This document shows, one piece after another, positions 1-7,735 of a stretch of 7,769 bases of DNA. How positions within the stretch are numbered: position 1 is the stretch's first letter; each line of letters starts with the position of its first letter. The DNA is taken from NCBI GenBank assembly GCA_020024475.1, contig JAHHTS010000102.1, positions 1-7,769 on the forward strand. Reading direction: 5' to 3'. The translations under genes and the position numbers were made by a program. Under the pieces are notes generated by a model. That model worked only from the letters and a program-made list of their open reading frames with translations, searched no databases and was not told the origin of the DNA. The DNA comes from Oscillospiraceae bacterium (lineage in GTDB: Bacteria; Bacillota; Clostridia; Oscillospirales; Ruminococcaceae).

Positions 1-1
1 A

Positions 2-820
2 GAGGTGATTGTTGCGCAATCGAAGGCTTATCTGACGTTATCGGATGGTTCGCAAGTTGATTTGGACATAAAAAAAGAAATTTTGGTTGTCAATGGGGAT
101 AGTTTGAAAATAGTAGTTGATAGTAATAGACAGCTACATTATGTCAATATGCAGAAAGATATTCCAAATAAAAAAAATCGTTACAATACTCTAACAATAC
201 CTCGTGGCTGTGAATACTTTATTTCTCTAAGTGATGGTACTAAAATATGGTTGGAAGCGGATTCATATTTGGAATATCCGGAAGTCTTTGGAGAAGAGAA
301 ACGAGAAGTCAAATTAAAAGGTGAAGCTTATTTTGAAGTTGCTAAAGATTCTTTACGTCCGTTCATCGTTCGTTTCGGTGAATATCGGATGCAAGTTTAT
401 GGAACAGAATTCGATTTAAATACAAATGATGGAATACAAGTACAATTGATATTGGTCAAGGGTTCTGTCGGATTTCAGGCAAATGAATCTGCGGAAGAAG
501 TGTTTTTAATGCCAGGCCAGCTAGGAGAAGCTAATATTTTGACAGGAGAATATAAAATACAGGATGTGGATGTAAACCACTATATTTCTTGGAAAGATGG
601 TTATATTATTTTTGAGAATGAATGTTTGGAGTCCATTATGGAAAAAATTTCTCGTTGGTATGATGTAGATGTATTTTTTGAAAATGAAGACTTGAAAAAT
701 ATAAGTTTCTATGGAAATTTAAAAAGATATGAAGATATTCATGAATTTTTGAATTGTTTGGAAAAGGCTTCAAATCTTCACTTTAAAGTTAAAAATAGAA
801 CTATTATCGTGGGGGTGTAA
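2..820 (+). CDS. FecR-family anti-sigma factor, 5'-truncated by window edge
   Basis: This is the periplasmic part of a FecR-type anti-sigma factor, an inner-membrane protein that holds an ECF sigma factor and passes on a signal from an outer-membrane transporter. Numbering from the in-frame GTG at 5, residues about 62-157 form the FecR domain: a PRG turn (66-68), SLSDGTKIWL (74-83), KGEAYFEVAKD (105-115), RPFIV (118-122), VYGTEFDLN (131-139) and a VKGSV strand (151-155). Residues about 202-268 match the DUF4974 C-terminal domain, starting IIFENECLESI. The reading frame is open to the left edge (codon 2-4 is GAG), and the usual cytoplasmic sigma-binding helices and transmembrane segment are missing. 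The GTG is therefore not the true start; roughly 100 or more residues probably lie upstream. The partner sigma gene is expected further upstream. The downstream SusC carries an STN domain, which supports a signalling pair. Family assignment is firm; the pairing is inferred. Confidence 0.93.
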   Translation, partial: EVIVAQSKAYLTLSDGSQVDLDIKKEILVVNGDSLKIVVDSNRQLHYVNMQKDIPNKKNRYNTLTIPRGCEYFISLSDGTKIWLEADSYLEYPEVFGEEKREVKLKGEAYFEVAKDSLRPFIVRFGEYRMQVYGTEFDLNTNDGIQVQLILVKGSVGFQANESAEEVFLMPGQLGEANILTGEYKIQDVDVNHYISWKDGYIIFENECLESIMEKISRWYDVDVFFENEDLKNISFYGNLKRYEDIHEFLNCLEKASNLHFKVKNRTIIVGV

Positions 821-983
821 TAAAATAGGAGAGTATGTTTATATGTTTGAACGATTTATTTGTGTGTTTAGGATAAACAAAATATAATAAGCTGTTGATT
901 AATTTTTTAAATACTTGTTTTATTACTACTAGAGCTATTTAAGTACGGTAATTTACTAACAAACCATTAAATTATAAAAACTT
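821..983 (+). promoter_or_regulatory. fecR-susC intergenic spacer, probable promoter region of the susC operon
   Basis: This 163-nt AT-rich spacer separates the fecR-like gene from the susC-like gene and is by far the largest gap before the operon, so the operon promoter most likely lies here. In FecR-linked SusCD loci this promoter is commonly read by the partner ECF sigma factor, whose binding motif I cannot recognise by eye. One match to the Bacteroides -7 consensus TAnnTTTG occurs as TATGTTTG at 842-849, but there is no TTTG about 19-21 nt upstream, so it is weak support for a housekeeping promoter. If used, it would leave a leader of about 130 nt. I see no convincing terminator hairpin, so read-through from fecR is also possible. 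Confidence 0.4.
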
Positions 984-3900
984 ATGAAAAAACATGTCTG
1001 TACTAGATTTTTGACTAAATTCAAGCGAATTTGGAGAATTATGAAGTTGTGCCTTATTTTTATTGTCTGTTTTGTATGTATTGGATACGGGGAAAGTATT
1101 GTTTTAAATCAAAAAGTGACACTTGATTTAAACAACGCTTCTTTATTTGAATTATTTAAGCAAATAAACGCGCAGACTGGTTTACATTTTATTTATGATG
1201 CAGTACATTTAAAAGAAATAGAGCGAGTAAATATATGTGTTAAAGAAGAAAAAGTAGAGAGTGTATTGGATGATGTATTCAAAGGTTCGTTGTTAAGTTA
1301 CGAATATAATGGAGACGTCATTATTATTATGCAAAAGCAACCACAAATAGTGCGGGTAAAAGGTTTTGTCCGTGATGTTAAACAGCAACCGATCCCGGGA
1401 GTAACAGTGAAAATCGTAGGCCTTACCATCGGTTCTGCAACAGATTCCAAAGGTTGGTTTGTTTTTGATTTGCCCTTGCAAAAAGGCATATTGGAATTTT
1501 CTTGTGTTGGTTATCGTAAAAAAGAGATTGAATTTACCAATAAAAGTGATACTTTATATGTCACTTTACAAGAAAAAATTTCGAATTTGGATGAAGTAGT
1601 CGTACGTGCGTATGGAACTCAGAAAAAACGAGAGACGGTCAGTGCTATCTCTTCTGTAAAAGCAGAGGAGATGAAAGAACTTCCTTCTGCCAGTATAACG
1701 AGTATGCTGCAAGGAAGGCTTGCTGGTGTAAATATTGTCCAACAATCCGGAGCTCCTGGTAGTGCTGCTGTTATTGCTGTTCGTGGTTTTAATTCTCTTT
1801 TTGTTGATGGTGCCAGTGATGGACAACCTCTTTGGGTAATAGATGGAGTGCCGATGCAGTCATTTGTGTCTCCCGTGACAGGAACTAATACATTGGCTGA
1901 TTTAGATCCCAGCCTTATTGAATCTGTCGAAGTATTAAAAGATGCAGCTGCAGCTTCTATATATGGTAGTCGCGCTGGAAATGGAGTTATTTTGATTACG
2001 ACAAAAAAAGGAAAAATTGGAAAAGCGGTGTTTAGTGCAAACGTTTCCTATTCATTGTCACAGTTGATGGAATATCCAACTCAGACAGGAGGTAGAATGG
2101 AGCGTTGGATGGATCTCATGCAGTTCAGAAATCAAAAATTACCTGGCACAGACGAGTATGGTGACGGCTTAACTTATTATCCAAGTTCGTATGAAAGTGT
2201 ATACGATCCTATAAATAATAGGTATTTGGGGTCTTATGACAAATTTTGGGGCAACAGTGAAAAGGGGAATGCATATTTGAATCTCCAACTTCAAGACAGC
2301 CTTAATCCCTATTATAATAATTGTACTAATTGGTGGAAATATGCTTTCCATACGGGGAAAGTAATTAATGCAAATATTTCAGCATCAGGAGGTTCTGAGA
2401 AAATTCGATATATGATAGGGCTTGGATATTATGATGAAACCGGTATAATGATAAATAGTCAGTATTCTAGGGTAAATTTAATATCAAATTTTAATGTTGC
2501 TCTGCATTCCAAATTAAAAATGGATACTCGAATTTATTTGGCATATACAGATAAAACGATGAATGGAAATTCTACTGGCAACCGTATGAAGTTTGAAGGT
2601 TTGACAGTTGATCCAAGATTACAAAACTCTTATTTATCTGCAAGTAAGGAATTAGAAGATGAGTGGAAATCCAAAATTATGGGAGTGAAAGATAGAACTG
2701 ATAATTATCGTGCAATGGTTAGTTCTCTCTTAGAAGCTAACATTTTAAAAGGACTTGATTTTTCTGCTTCTATAAATTTAGATTTTACTCAAGGAAATCA
2801 AAATATTTTTACCCCAAGCAATCTTGATGCGTTTTATCATGAAAATAAATCGGAAGGGGCTGTTTCCAGACAATTGACTATACTCACTGAGGAATTATTA
2901 CATTATCAGACGAATATCAACGACGTGCATAATATTGATATATTATTGGGTTTCAATGCAAATAAAGAACAAAATTTTTTAAATAGCGGATGGGGTAAAA
3001 GAAATCCGAGTGATAATATTCTATATTATGATCCGGATCGTACTCCGGAAGTTGTAAATAAAGGGAGTGAATTCATTCCTAAATATGAATCGACGAGAAA
3101 TTATAAATCAGACTTTACTGAAAAAAGGATGATGAGCTATTTCGGGCGCATAGGCTATAATTATAAGCAACGTTACTTGGTTGAATTTACTTATAGAAGA
3201 GATGGGAGTTCTACTTTTGGAGAAGGTAATCGTTGGTCAGAATTCCCTTCTGTTGCTGTTGGTTGGACTTTTTCTGAAGAACCATTTATTAAAAATGTTA
3301 CTAACCGATGGTTGAATTTGGGGAAAATACGTTTCAGTTATGGAACTTCTGGGAAAACATTTACAGGTGCTTATTTGGCCCATGGGCTGATGTCTTCAGG
3401 ATCTAAATCATTTTTAGGTAATACAGGTATTACATCTGAAATACCAATTTCTCCAAATTTAACATGGGAAAAAACTAAACAATATGATTTAGGAGTAGAT
3501 TTGGATTTGTTCAATTATCGAATCAATTTTAAATTTGATTATTATTACAAATATACTGATGCATTGATGCATAATGTTGAATTACCCGGTTCTTTATCTC
3601 CTTTCTCGGAACGAATGGAAAATGCTTTAGATGTATCAAATGAGGGAATAGAAATAGAATTACAGGCAGATATTCTGCGTGAAAAAAGTCTATATTGGAG
3701 AATGAAATTTAATTTTGCTCGTAATTGGAATAAGTTCGAAAAATCGTATAATGGAAAGGATATACAAGACTTAGTTATAGGGCGTTCATTATATGGAATG
3801 TATGTATATGCTTTTGACGGTTATTACAATAGCGAAGAAGAGGTTCCGCACTATTATGAAACAAATGGAAATGAAGTATTTAAAGGTGGTGTTACTGTGA

Positions 3901-4472
3901 AAAACCCTGTCAGTGGTATGGTCGGAAGTTATAATTTGAAAGATTTTAACCTTGATCACCGGCCTGATCAATATTATGCAGGTTCTCCTATACCGACGGC
4001 AAATGGTGGTTGGGTAAATGAAATGAAGTGGAAAGGGTTTGATCTAAACATATTGTTTAATTATTCTTTTGGAAGAAAAATGATTAATGCTCACATTGAA
4101 AAATCATTTAATGATGAGGCACATACAAAGATGTTTGATTATAGAAAATTCAGGCATTGGTCTCCCACTGAAAAAAATCCCAATGCTCCAGCTTGGGGAT
4201 ATACGATTAGTCATAATATTGATAAAAATATTGAAACAGTTTATTCAATTAGTTTAAAGCAACTAACTTTCGGATATGATTTGCCAGAGAAACTTTTTGC
4301 AAAAACAAGTTTAACAGGAGTGCGTTTTTTCGTCACTGGAGAAAACTTATTTTATTTAAGTAATTATTCAGGAGAAAATCCTGAAGTGATTAATGTTTAT
4401 AATGGGATTGATAGAGGTGATCAATATCCCCTTCCACGTAAATGGACATTAGGATTAACATTAAATTTTTAA
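984..4472 (+). CDS. SusC/RagA-family TonB-dependent outer-membrane transporter with N-terminal STN domain
   Basis: A 1162-residue outer-membrane importer that works with SusD and draws energy from TonB. Domains in order: a basic n-region and hydrophobic signal segment (about residues 20-37); an STN domain (about 45-116, from VTLDLNNASLFELF to DVIIIM); a CarboxypepD_reg-like beta-sandwich (about 123-196, containing PIPGVTVKIVG and CVGYRKKEI); a probable TonB-box segment LDEVVVRAYGTQKK (202-215); a plug (about 215-342) with LQGRLAGVN, AVRGFN, LWVIDGVP, VEVLKDAAAASIYGSRAGNG and VILITTKKG; then the beta-barrel, closing with GVRFFVTGENLF and a terminal phenylalanine typical of outer-membrane proteins. 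Length fits the STN-containing SusC class. The ATG at 984 is chosen because the long basic leader is common in this family; the ATG at 1041 is an alternative that keeps the signal segment. The STN domain implies transenvelope signalling to the FecR protein just upstream. The gene is intact. The substrate is unknown. Confidence 0.96.
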   Translation: MKKHVCTRFLTKFKRIWRIMKLCLIFIVCFVCIGYGESIVLNQKVTLDLNNASLFELFKQINAQTGLHFIYDAVHLKEIERVNICVKEEKVESVLDDVFKGSLLSYEYNGDVIIIMQKQPQIVRVKGFVRDVKQQPIPGVTVKIVGLTIGSATDSKGWFVFDLPLQKGILEFSCVGYRKKEIEFTNKSDTLYVTLQEKISNLDEVVVRAYGTQKKRETVSAISSVKAEEMKELPSASITSMLQGRLAGVNIVQQSGAPGSAAVIAVRGFNSLFVDGASDGQPLWVIDGVPMQSFVSPVTGTNTLADLDPSLIESVEVLKDAAAASIYGSRAGNGVILITTKKGKIGKAVFSANVSYSLSQLMEYPTQTGGRMERWMDLMQFRNQKLPGTDEYGDGLTYYPSSYESVYDPINNRYLGSYDKFWGNSEKGNAYLNLQLQDSLNPYYNNCTNWWKYAFHTGKVINANISASGGSEKIRYMIGLGYYDETGIMINSQYSRVNLISNFNVALHSKLKMDTRIYLAYTDKTMNGNSTGNRMKFEGLTVDPRLQNSYLSASKELEDEWKSKIMGVKDRTDNYRAMVSSLLEANILKGLDFSASINLDFTQGNQNIFTPSNLDAFYHENKSEGAVSRQLTILTEELLHYQTNINDVHNIDILLGFNANKEQNFLNSGWGKRNPSDNILYYDPDRTPEVVNKGSEFIPKYESTRNYKSDFTEKRMMSYFGRIGYNYKQRYLVEFTYRRDGSSTFGEGNRWSEFPSVAVGWTFSEEPFIKNVTNRWLNLGKIRFSYGTSGKTFTGAYLAHGLMSSGSKSFLGNTGITSEIPISPNLTWEKTKQYDLGVDLDLFNYRINFKFDYYYKYTDALMHNVELPGSLSPFSERMENALDVSNEGIEIELQADILREKSLYWRMKFNFARNWNKFEKSYNGKDIQDLVIGRSLYGMYVYAFDGYYNSEEEVPHYYETNGNEVFKGGVTVKNPVSGMVGSYNLKDFNLDHRPDQYYAGSPIPTANGGWVNEMKWKGFDLNILFNYSFGRKMINAHIEKSFNDEAHTKMFDYRKFRHWSPTEKNPNAPAWGYTISHNIDKNIETVYSISLKQLTFGYDLPEKLFAKTSLTGVRFFVTGENLFYLSNYSGENPEVINVYNGIDRGDQYPLPRKWTLGLTLNF

Positions 4473-4476
4473 AAAG

Positions 4477-6150
4477 ATGAAAAGATATTTTGTATATTTT
4501 ATATTGTTGATGTTACCATTTTTTTGGCAATGTTCAGATTTTATAGATGTAGAACCGGAAAACAGTGTTACATTTACAAATTATTTCAATGACGAAAATG
4601 ATGCTGAAGCATTATTAACAGAGTTGCAGATTCAAGCAAGAAATGTATTTTCACGTACATGGAATTCTAACATTGGTATCCCAACGCATCCTTATTTTTA
4701 TGGTTGGGCTATACCAAATATGTTAGGGAAATATTCGTGTACCTATAGTTGGAGTTTGTTTGCTGGTTTAGTGTATCAAAGTAATTTAATATTAGATAAT
4801 GCTCACAGATTTAAGGTAAAAAAAGAAGTGTTGGAACCATATCTGTTACAAGCACACTTCATGAAAGGAATGGCATATTTTTATATGGCTATGATTTGGG
4901 GAGAAGCTCCTATATTCCCAAATTCGACTACGTTTAAAAAAGTTCCTAAATCAACTATGAGCCAACTGTTGGATGAGGCGGAAAAGAATGCATTAGAAGC
5001 CATGAAACTTCCTGTTTTTCAGCAAATTAATTCTGGAATATCATATAAACGAATGAAACAGTATGGTTGTAAAGGATCTGCAGCTGCTTTATTGGCTTAT
5101 CTATATGCTTGGCGAGCAGGAGTTGAAAATGAAAAGCAATATTGGGAAAAAGCAGAGAGTTACTGTACAATGATAATTGAAGGTCAAGTTGGTTCATATA
5201 GTTTGGCCTACGATCCAGAAGAGGTGTGTACACAAGTGATGAAAGGAGATAGTCAGGAATCTATTTGGGAAATCTATGGTGATGCTGCAGAAGAAGAAGA
5301 GTATGCTTGGGATCAATATGGTGTTGGTTTTCCTGTTATTAATACCGGAGATTATTATCCCGGTAGTTTTGCGACTCCTTGTTTGGCTCGCGAAGATGTA
5401 AAGAAAATGTATCCAGTGGGAGATTTGCGCCGAAATTCCTATTATTGGGCTGTAGATTCAAATTTTATTTACATGAATAGGATTAATGATCAAGTCATTC
5501 CATCTTTGGAACCTGGTGATGATGTCGTTATTACTTATGATCTTGACAAAATTGCAAATGGAGACAGTTGGTTGGGAATTAATTCTTTTGGAGAGTCTTT
5601 CTTATATAAATTCCGCTATCCTTATTATGTTTTCAATGAATGGATTCAACAGCCTTTATATAAAGGTTTAGTGCAGAATAAAATCATTTATCGCTTGGCT
5701 GATATATATTTACTTAGAGCAGAATGTCGAGCCCATCAGAATAAGCACAATGCAGTTGAGGATTTAAATATTATTCGTGCTCGTGCATATGGAAATCTTA
5801 AAGATGGTGTAGTCATAAATCAGGCAAAGGCACAAGAATACAGTTATCCATCTGCTTATGATAAAAAACAAGGTCTTGAACGCAATATTTTATTGGCCAT
5901 ATTTAGAGAGCGAGAGAAAGAACTGCTAAACGAAGGACATCGTTATTACGATATTGTCCGATTTGGTATGTGTTTTATCAATGGACAAGATTCATATGAT
6001 TATATTAGGGAAGAAATATCTCCGGCTTACAAAAGATTGACAGACCAAGATATTAAAGATGGAGCATTATTCAGTCAAATAGAAATAGATTGTTTTAAAA
6101 ACAATGATTTAATTCGTCAAAATAAATTTTGGAATCGTAAAATTCAATAA
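4477..6150 (+). CDS. SusD/RagB-family substrate-binding outer-membrane lipoprotein
   Basis: A 557-residue SusD-like protein, the surface lid that captures substrate over its SusC partner. A short basic start and hydrophobic stretch end at Cys19 (FFWQC), the probable lipidation site; W and Q before the Cys make this lipobox unorthodox. SDFID follows the Cys, an acidic pattern resembling the surface-export signal of Bacteroidota lipoproteins. Alpha-helical TPR-like segments are visible at about 125-145 (AHFMKGMAYFYMAMIWGEAP) and 199-214 (KGSAAALLAYLYAWRA). The C-terminal SusD signature follows: IIYRLADIYLLRAEC (about 402-416) and FREREKELLNEGHRYYDIVRFG (about 475-496), equivalent to the family's ER..EL..EG.R..D..R.G. 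It starts 4 nt after the susC stop, so the two are almost certainly co-transcribed and form a complex. Sequence alone does not tell whether the ligand is a glycan, a peptide or something else. Confidence 0.95.
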   Translation: MKRYFVYFILLMLPFFWQCSDFIDVEPENSVTFTNYFNDENDAEALLTELQIQARNVFSRTWNSNIGIPTHPYFYGWAIPNMLGKYSCTYSWSLFAGLVYQSNLILDNAHRFKVKKEVLEPYLLQAHFMKGMAYFYMAMIWGEAPIFPNSTTFKKVPKSTMSQLLDEAEKNALEAMKLPVFQQINSGISYKRMKQYGCKGSAAALLAYLYAWRAGVENEKQYWEKAESYCTMIIEGQVGSYSLAYDPEEVCTQVMKGDSQESIWEIYGDAAEEEEYAWDQYGVGFPVINTGDYYPGSFATPCLAREDVKKMYPVGDLRRNSYYWAVDSNFIYMNRINDQVIPSLEPGDDVVITYDLDKIANGDSWLGINSFGESFLYKFRYPYYVFNEWIQQPLYKGLVQNKIIYRLADIYLLRAECRAHQNKHNAVEDLNIIRARAYGNLKDGVVINQAKAQEYSYPSAYDKKQGLERNILLAIFREREKELLNEGHRYYDIVRFGMCFINGQDSYDYIREEISPAYKRLTDQDIKDGALFSQIEIDCFKNNDLIRQNKFWNRKIQ

Positions 6151-6152
6151 GT

Positions 6153-6815
6153 ATGAAAAAAATAATGTATTTGCTTATAATAGTATCTGTCTTTTGCACT
6201 TCTTGCACAAAAGATAATTTTATAGATACAGGTATTTGTAATGGCCGGTTTGATGGGAATGTTATCGACTATATGAAATCATCCCCATACGATTGGGATT
6301 CTACAAGACTTATGATAGAACATTCTGGAGAAGATATGGTACGTTTATTTAAAGGTGAAGATCCCCAATATCCTGAAATTACATTTTTGGGAATAACCAA
6401 TCACTCTATACGCCGATATATGTTGCATAATGGAATTAAATGTGTGACAGATTTAGATAAAGAATGGTGTCGTCAGATTTTATTAAATCATATTATAAAT
6501 GGGAAAATAAAAAGAGCAGACATACCTATAGGGAAACAAGGGGAATTTGGAACGGTTGGAACTGGTGGAAAAATTATAAAAACATTATCTGGAAAAGAGT
6601 TATGGATATATACTGTTTTAGAAGAACTAGGTTTCGGTGCAGGAGAAAATTTACCTAAGCATATTTATGTTAATTTTATGTCAACAGAGAATTTTGCAAT
6701 AGCTTCTGGAGACATAGAACCAGACAATGCAATTGTCCATGCATTAGAATATAAATATACGTTAGGAGATTCAGAGGGAAATATGAATCCTTTTTCAGAT
6801 ACTCCCAATAATTAA
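6153..6815 (+). CDS. Fasciclin (FAS1) domain lipoprotein
   Basis: A 220-residue lipoprotein with one FAS1-like domain, a fold linked to adhesion and to protein or carbohydrate binding. The signal peptide ends in a lipobox with Cys18 (FCTSC), followed by TKDNFID, which has acidic residues like the preceding SusD. The domain spans about residues 37-207. DYMKSSPYDWDS and LMIEHSGEDMVRLF form the first helices, ITFLGITNHSIRRYML (76-91) corresponds to the H1 box (family pattern TxFxPTNxAF), LLNHIINGKI (110-119) is the conserved helix, and GDIEPDNAIVHALEYKYTLG (187-206) corresponds to the H2 box with its conserved His. It starts 2 nt after the susD stop, so it belongs to the same operon and is probably displayed beside SusCD. 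The H1 box is divergent, with GITN in place of APTN, but the order of elements fits the family. The ligand is unknown; a surface binding role is inferred. Confidence 0.8.
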   Translation: MKKIMYLLIIVSVFCTSCTKDNFIDTGICNGRFDGNVIDYMKSSPYDWDSTRLMIEHSGEDMVRLFKGEDPQYPEITFLGITNHSIRRYMLHNGIKCVTDLDKEWCRQILLNHIINGKIKRADIPIGKQGEFGTVGTGGKIIKTLSGKELWIYTVLEELGFGAGENLPKHIYVNFMSTENFAIASGDIEPDNAIVHALEYKYTLGDSEGNMNPFSDTPNN

Positions 6816-6857
6816 AGTGATAAAAATAAATGTGCGTATATCTTAATATTATAAAAT

Positions 6858-7307
6858 ATGAAAAATGTTTTTTTTCTGATAGTCATTATCTTATGTTGTT
6901 TTGTCAGTGGATGTCATAAAACTACTATCGGATATTTAATTACTGAAAATGCATCTTATGAACCAGATACAATGTATATTCGGAAAAATCCTATTTGGGA
7001 ATTTGACAGTATACGTATAAAAAATAAAGCCCCGTGGGTATCCTTACAGTTGCAGGGATATGAAGGTACTGAAGTTATATATTTTGATGTAGAATCCGTT
7101 ACATTTGTAGAAGAAACTCCTACATCTCAAGGAATTCAAGCAAGTAAGACATTCATGGATGAATTGTCTATACGTAGTGGGGGAGTGTTGCTTTATCCAT
7201 TTGAGAATACTGCCATACCTGGGAGTTATAAAATCTCTATTAGAATTAGTAATCCAGGATACAGTCATGTCCTTCAGGATGTAATGACAATTATTGTGTT
7301 AGAATAA
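6858..7307 (+). CDS. Small unassigned lipoprotein, probably Ig-like beta-sandwich
   Basis: A 149-residue protein that I cannot place in a named family. The N-terminus has a hydrophobic signal segment (residues about 4-15) and a good lipobox FVSGC with Cys19, so it is a lipoprotein. The mature part is rich in predicted beta strands: IGYLITENASYEPDTMYI (24-41), FDSIRIKNKAPWVSLQLQGY (49-68), TEVIYFDVESVTFV (71-84) and GSYKISIRISNPGYSHVLQD (122-141), then TIIVLE at the end. The late GxYxIxIxISNxGY pattern resembles the last strands of Ig-like or cadherin-like domains in Bacteroidota surface proteins; this is inference. Unlike the two lipoproteins before it, no acidic residues follow the Cys (HKTTIG). 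It lies 42 nt after the fasciclin gene with no visible terminator between, so it is probably the last gene of the susC operon and an accessory binding protein. Confidence 0.75.
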   Translation: MKNVFFLIVIILCCFVSGCHKTTIGYLITENASYEPDTMYIRKNPIWEFDSIRIKNKAPWVSLQLQGYEGTEVIYFDVESVTFVEETPTSQGIQASKTFMDELSIRSGGVLLYPFENTAIPGSYKISIRISNPGYSHVLQDVMTIIVLE

Positions 7308-7521
7308 TTTTATGATTGTTCCGTGAGAGAGGATAAATAGAGATAGTCGTAATTATAGTATTAATGCTTAATAGAAGTATATGGGATATATGACCGATGT
7401 TATAATTTAGTTTTTTTGTATAGATGGAGAATGTGGATATCCAGTAAACTGATATATTCCTATATATTATTTTCTTTTAAAAGTTGTATTAATGTTTGAT
7501 TACCAATAATATAAAATTGAA

Positions 7522-7567
7522 AAATCTGTAAGTTTTCGTATTGTTACAATTGAAAACTTGCAGATTT
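7522..7567. repeat. 16-nt inverted repeat forming a long hairpin, possible terminator or 3'-UTR structure
   Basis: The left arm AAATCTGTAAGTTTTC (7522-7537) pairs with the right arm GAAAACTTGCAGATTT (7552-7567); the only departure from perfect complementarity is one position that forms a G-U pair in RNA on the + strand. The 14-nt centre itself contains ATTG (7540-7543) and CAAT (7547-7550), which can extend the stem and close a 3-nt loop. It lies 214 nt after the last stop codon. On the + strand no U-tract follows the stem, so it is not a standard intrinsic terminator. On the - strand the stem is followed by TTCAATTTTAT, a weak U-rich tail. It may stop transcription, stabilise the 3' end or bind a protein. 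Confidence 0.7.
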
Positions 7568-7735
7568 CATGATGAAAAAACCGATTTCTGAGATTTTATC
7601 AGTTTATTTGCAGATTAGTTGAATCAGATCTATCTTGTAGTTTTACGTGTTTGATCATTGCATTTCGTTTTGTCAATTATACGATCTTGATTAATTATGT
7701 GAAATTAGAAAATAAAAAAAATATTTTCGAAACTA

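Noticed and set aside
5..7. GTG as start codon of a 271-residue FecR-like protein
   Set aside because: The frame stays open to the left edge, and the cytoplasmic and transmembrane parts of the family are missing, so the gene is cut by the window rather than starting here.
1293..1826. Several minus-strand open frames of 62-86 codons inside susC
   Set aside because: They lie opposite well-conserved STN, CarboxypepD_reg and plug coding sequence, have no recognisable domains or promoters, and are best explained as shadows.
5486..5671. Plus-strand 61-codon frame inside susD
   Set aside because: It overlaps an intact SusD coding frame, and its product shows no recognisable domain.
6464..6658. Plus-strand 64-codon frame inside the fasciclin gene
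   Set aside because: It overlaps conserved FAS1 sequence in another frame; the K/R/W-rich composition is typical of a frame-shifted reading.
6816..6857. Possible terminator or promoter between the fasciclin and last lipoprotein genes
   Set aside because: Only a short TAATATTA palindrome is present; no stem with a U-tract and no TAnnTTTG element, so the genes are treated as one operon.
7044..7268. Minus-strand 74-codon frame opposite the last lipoprotein gene
   Set aside because: The + strand frame has a signal peptide and lipobox with a sensible operon position, while this one has no supporting feature.
7495..7519. TTTG followed by TAAAATTG as a second promoter
   Set aside because: The spacing is only 13 nt, well short of the usual 19-21, and the -7 element has a mismatch.
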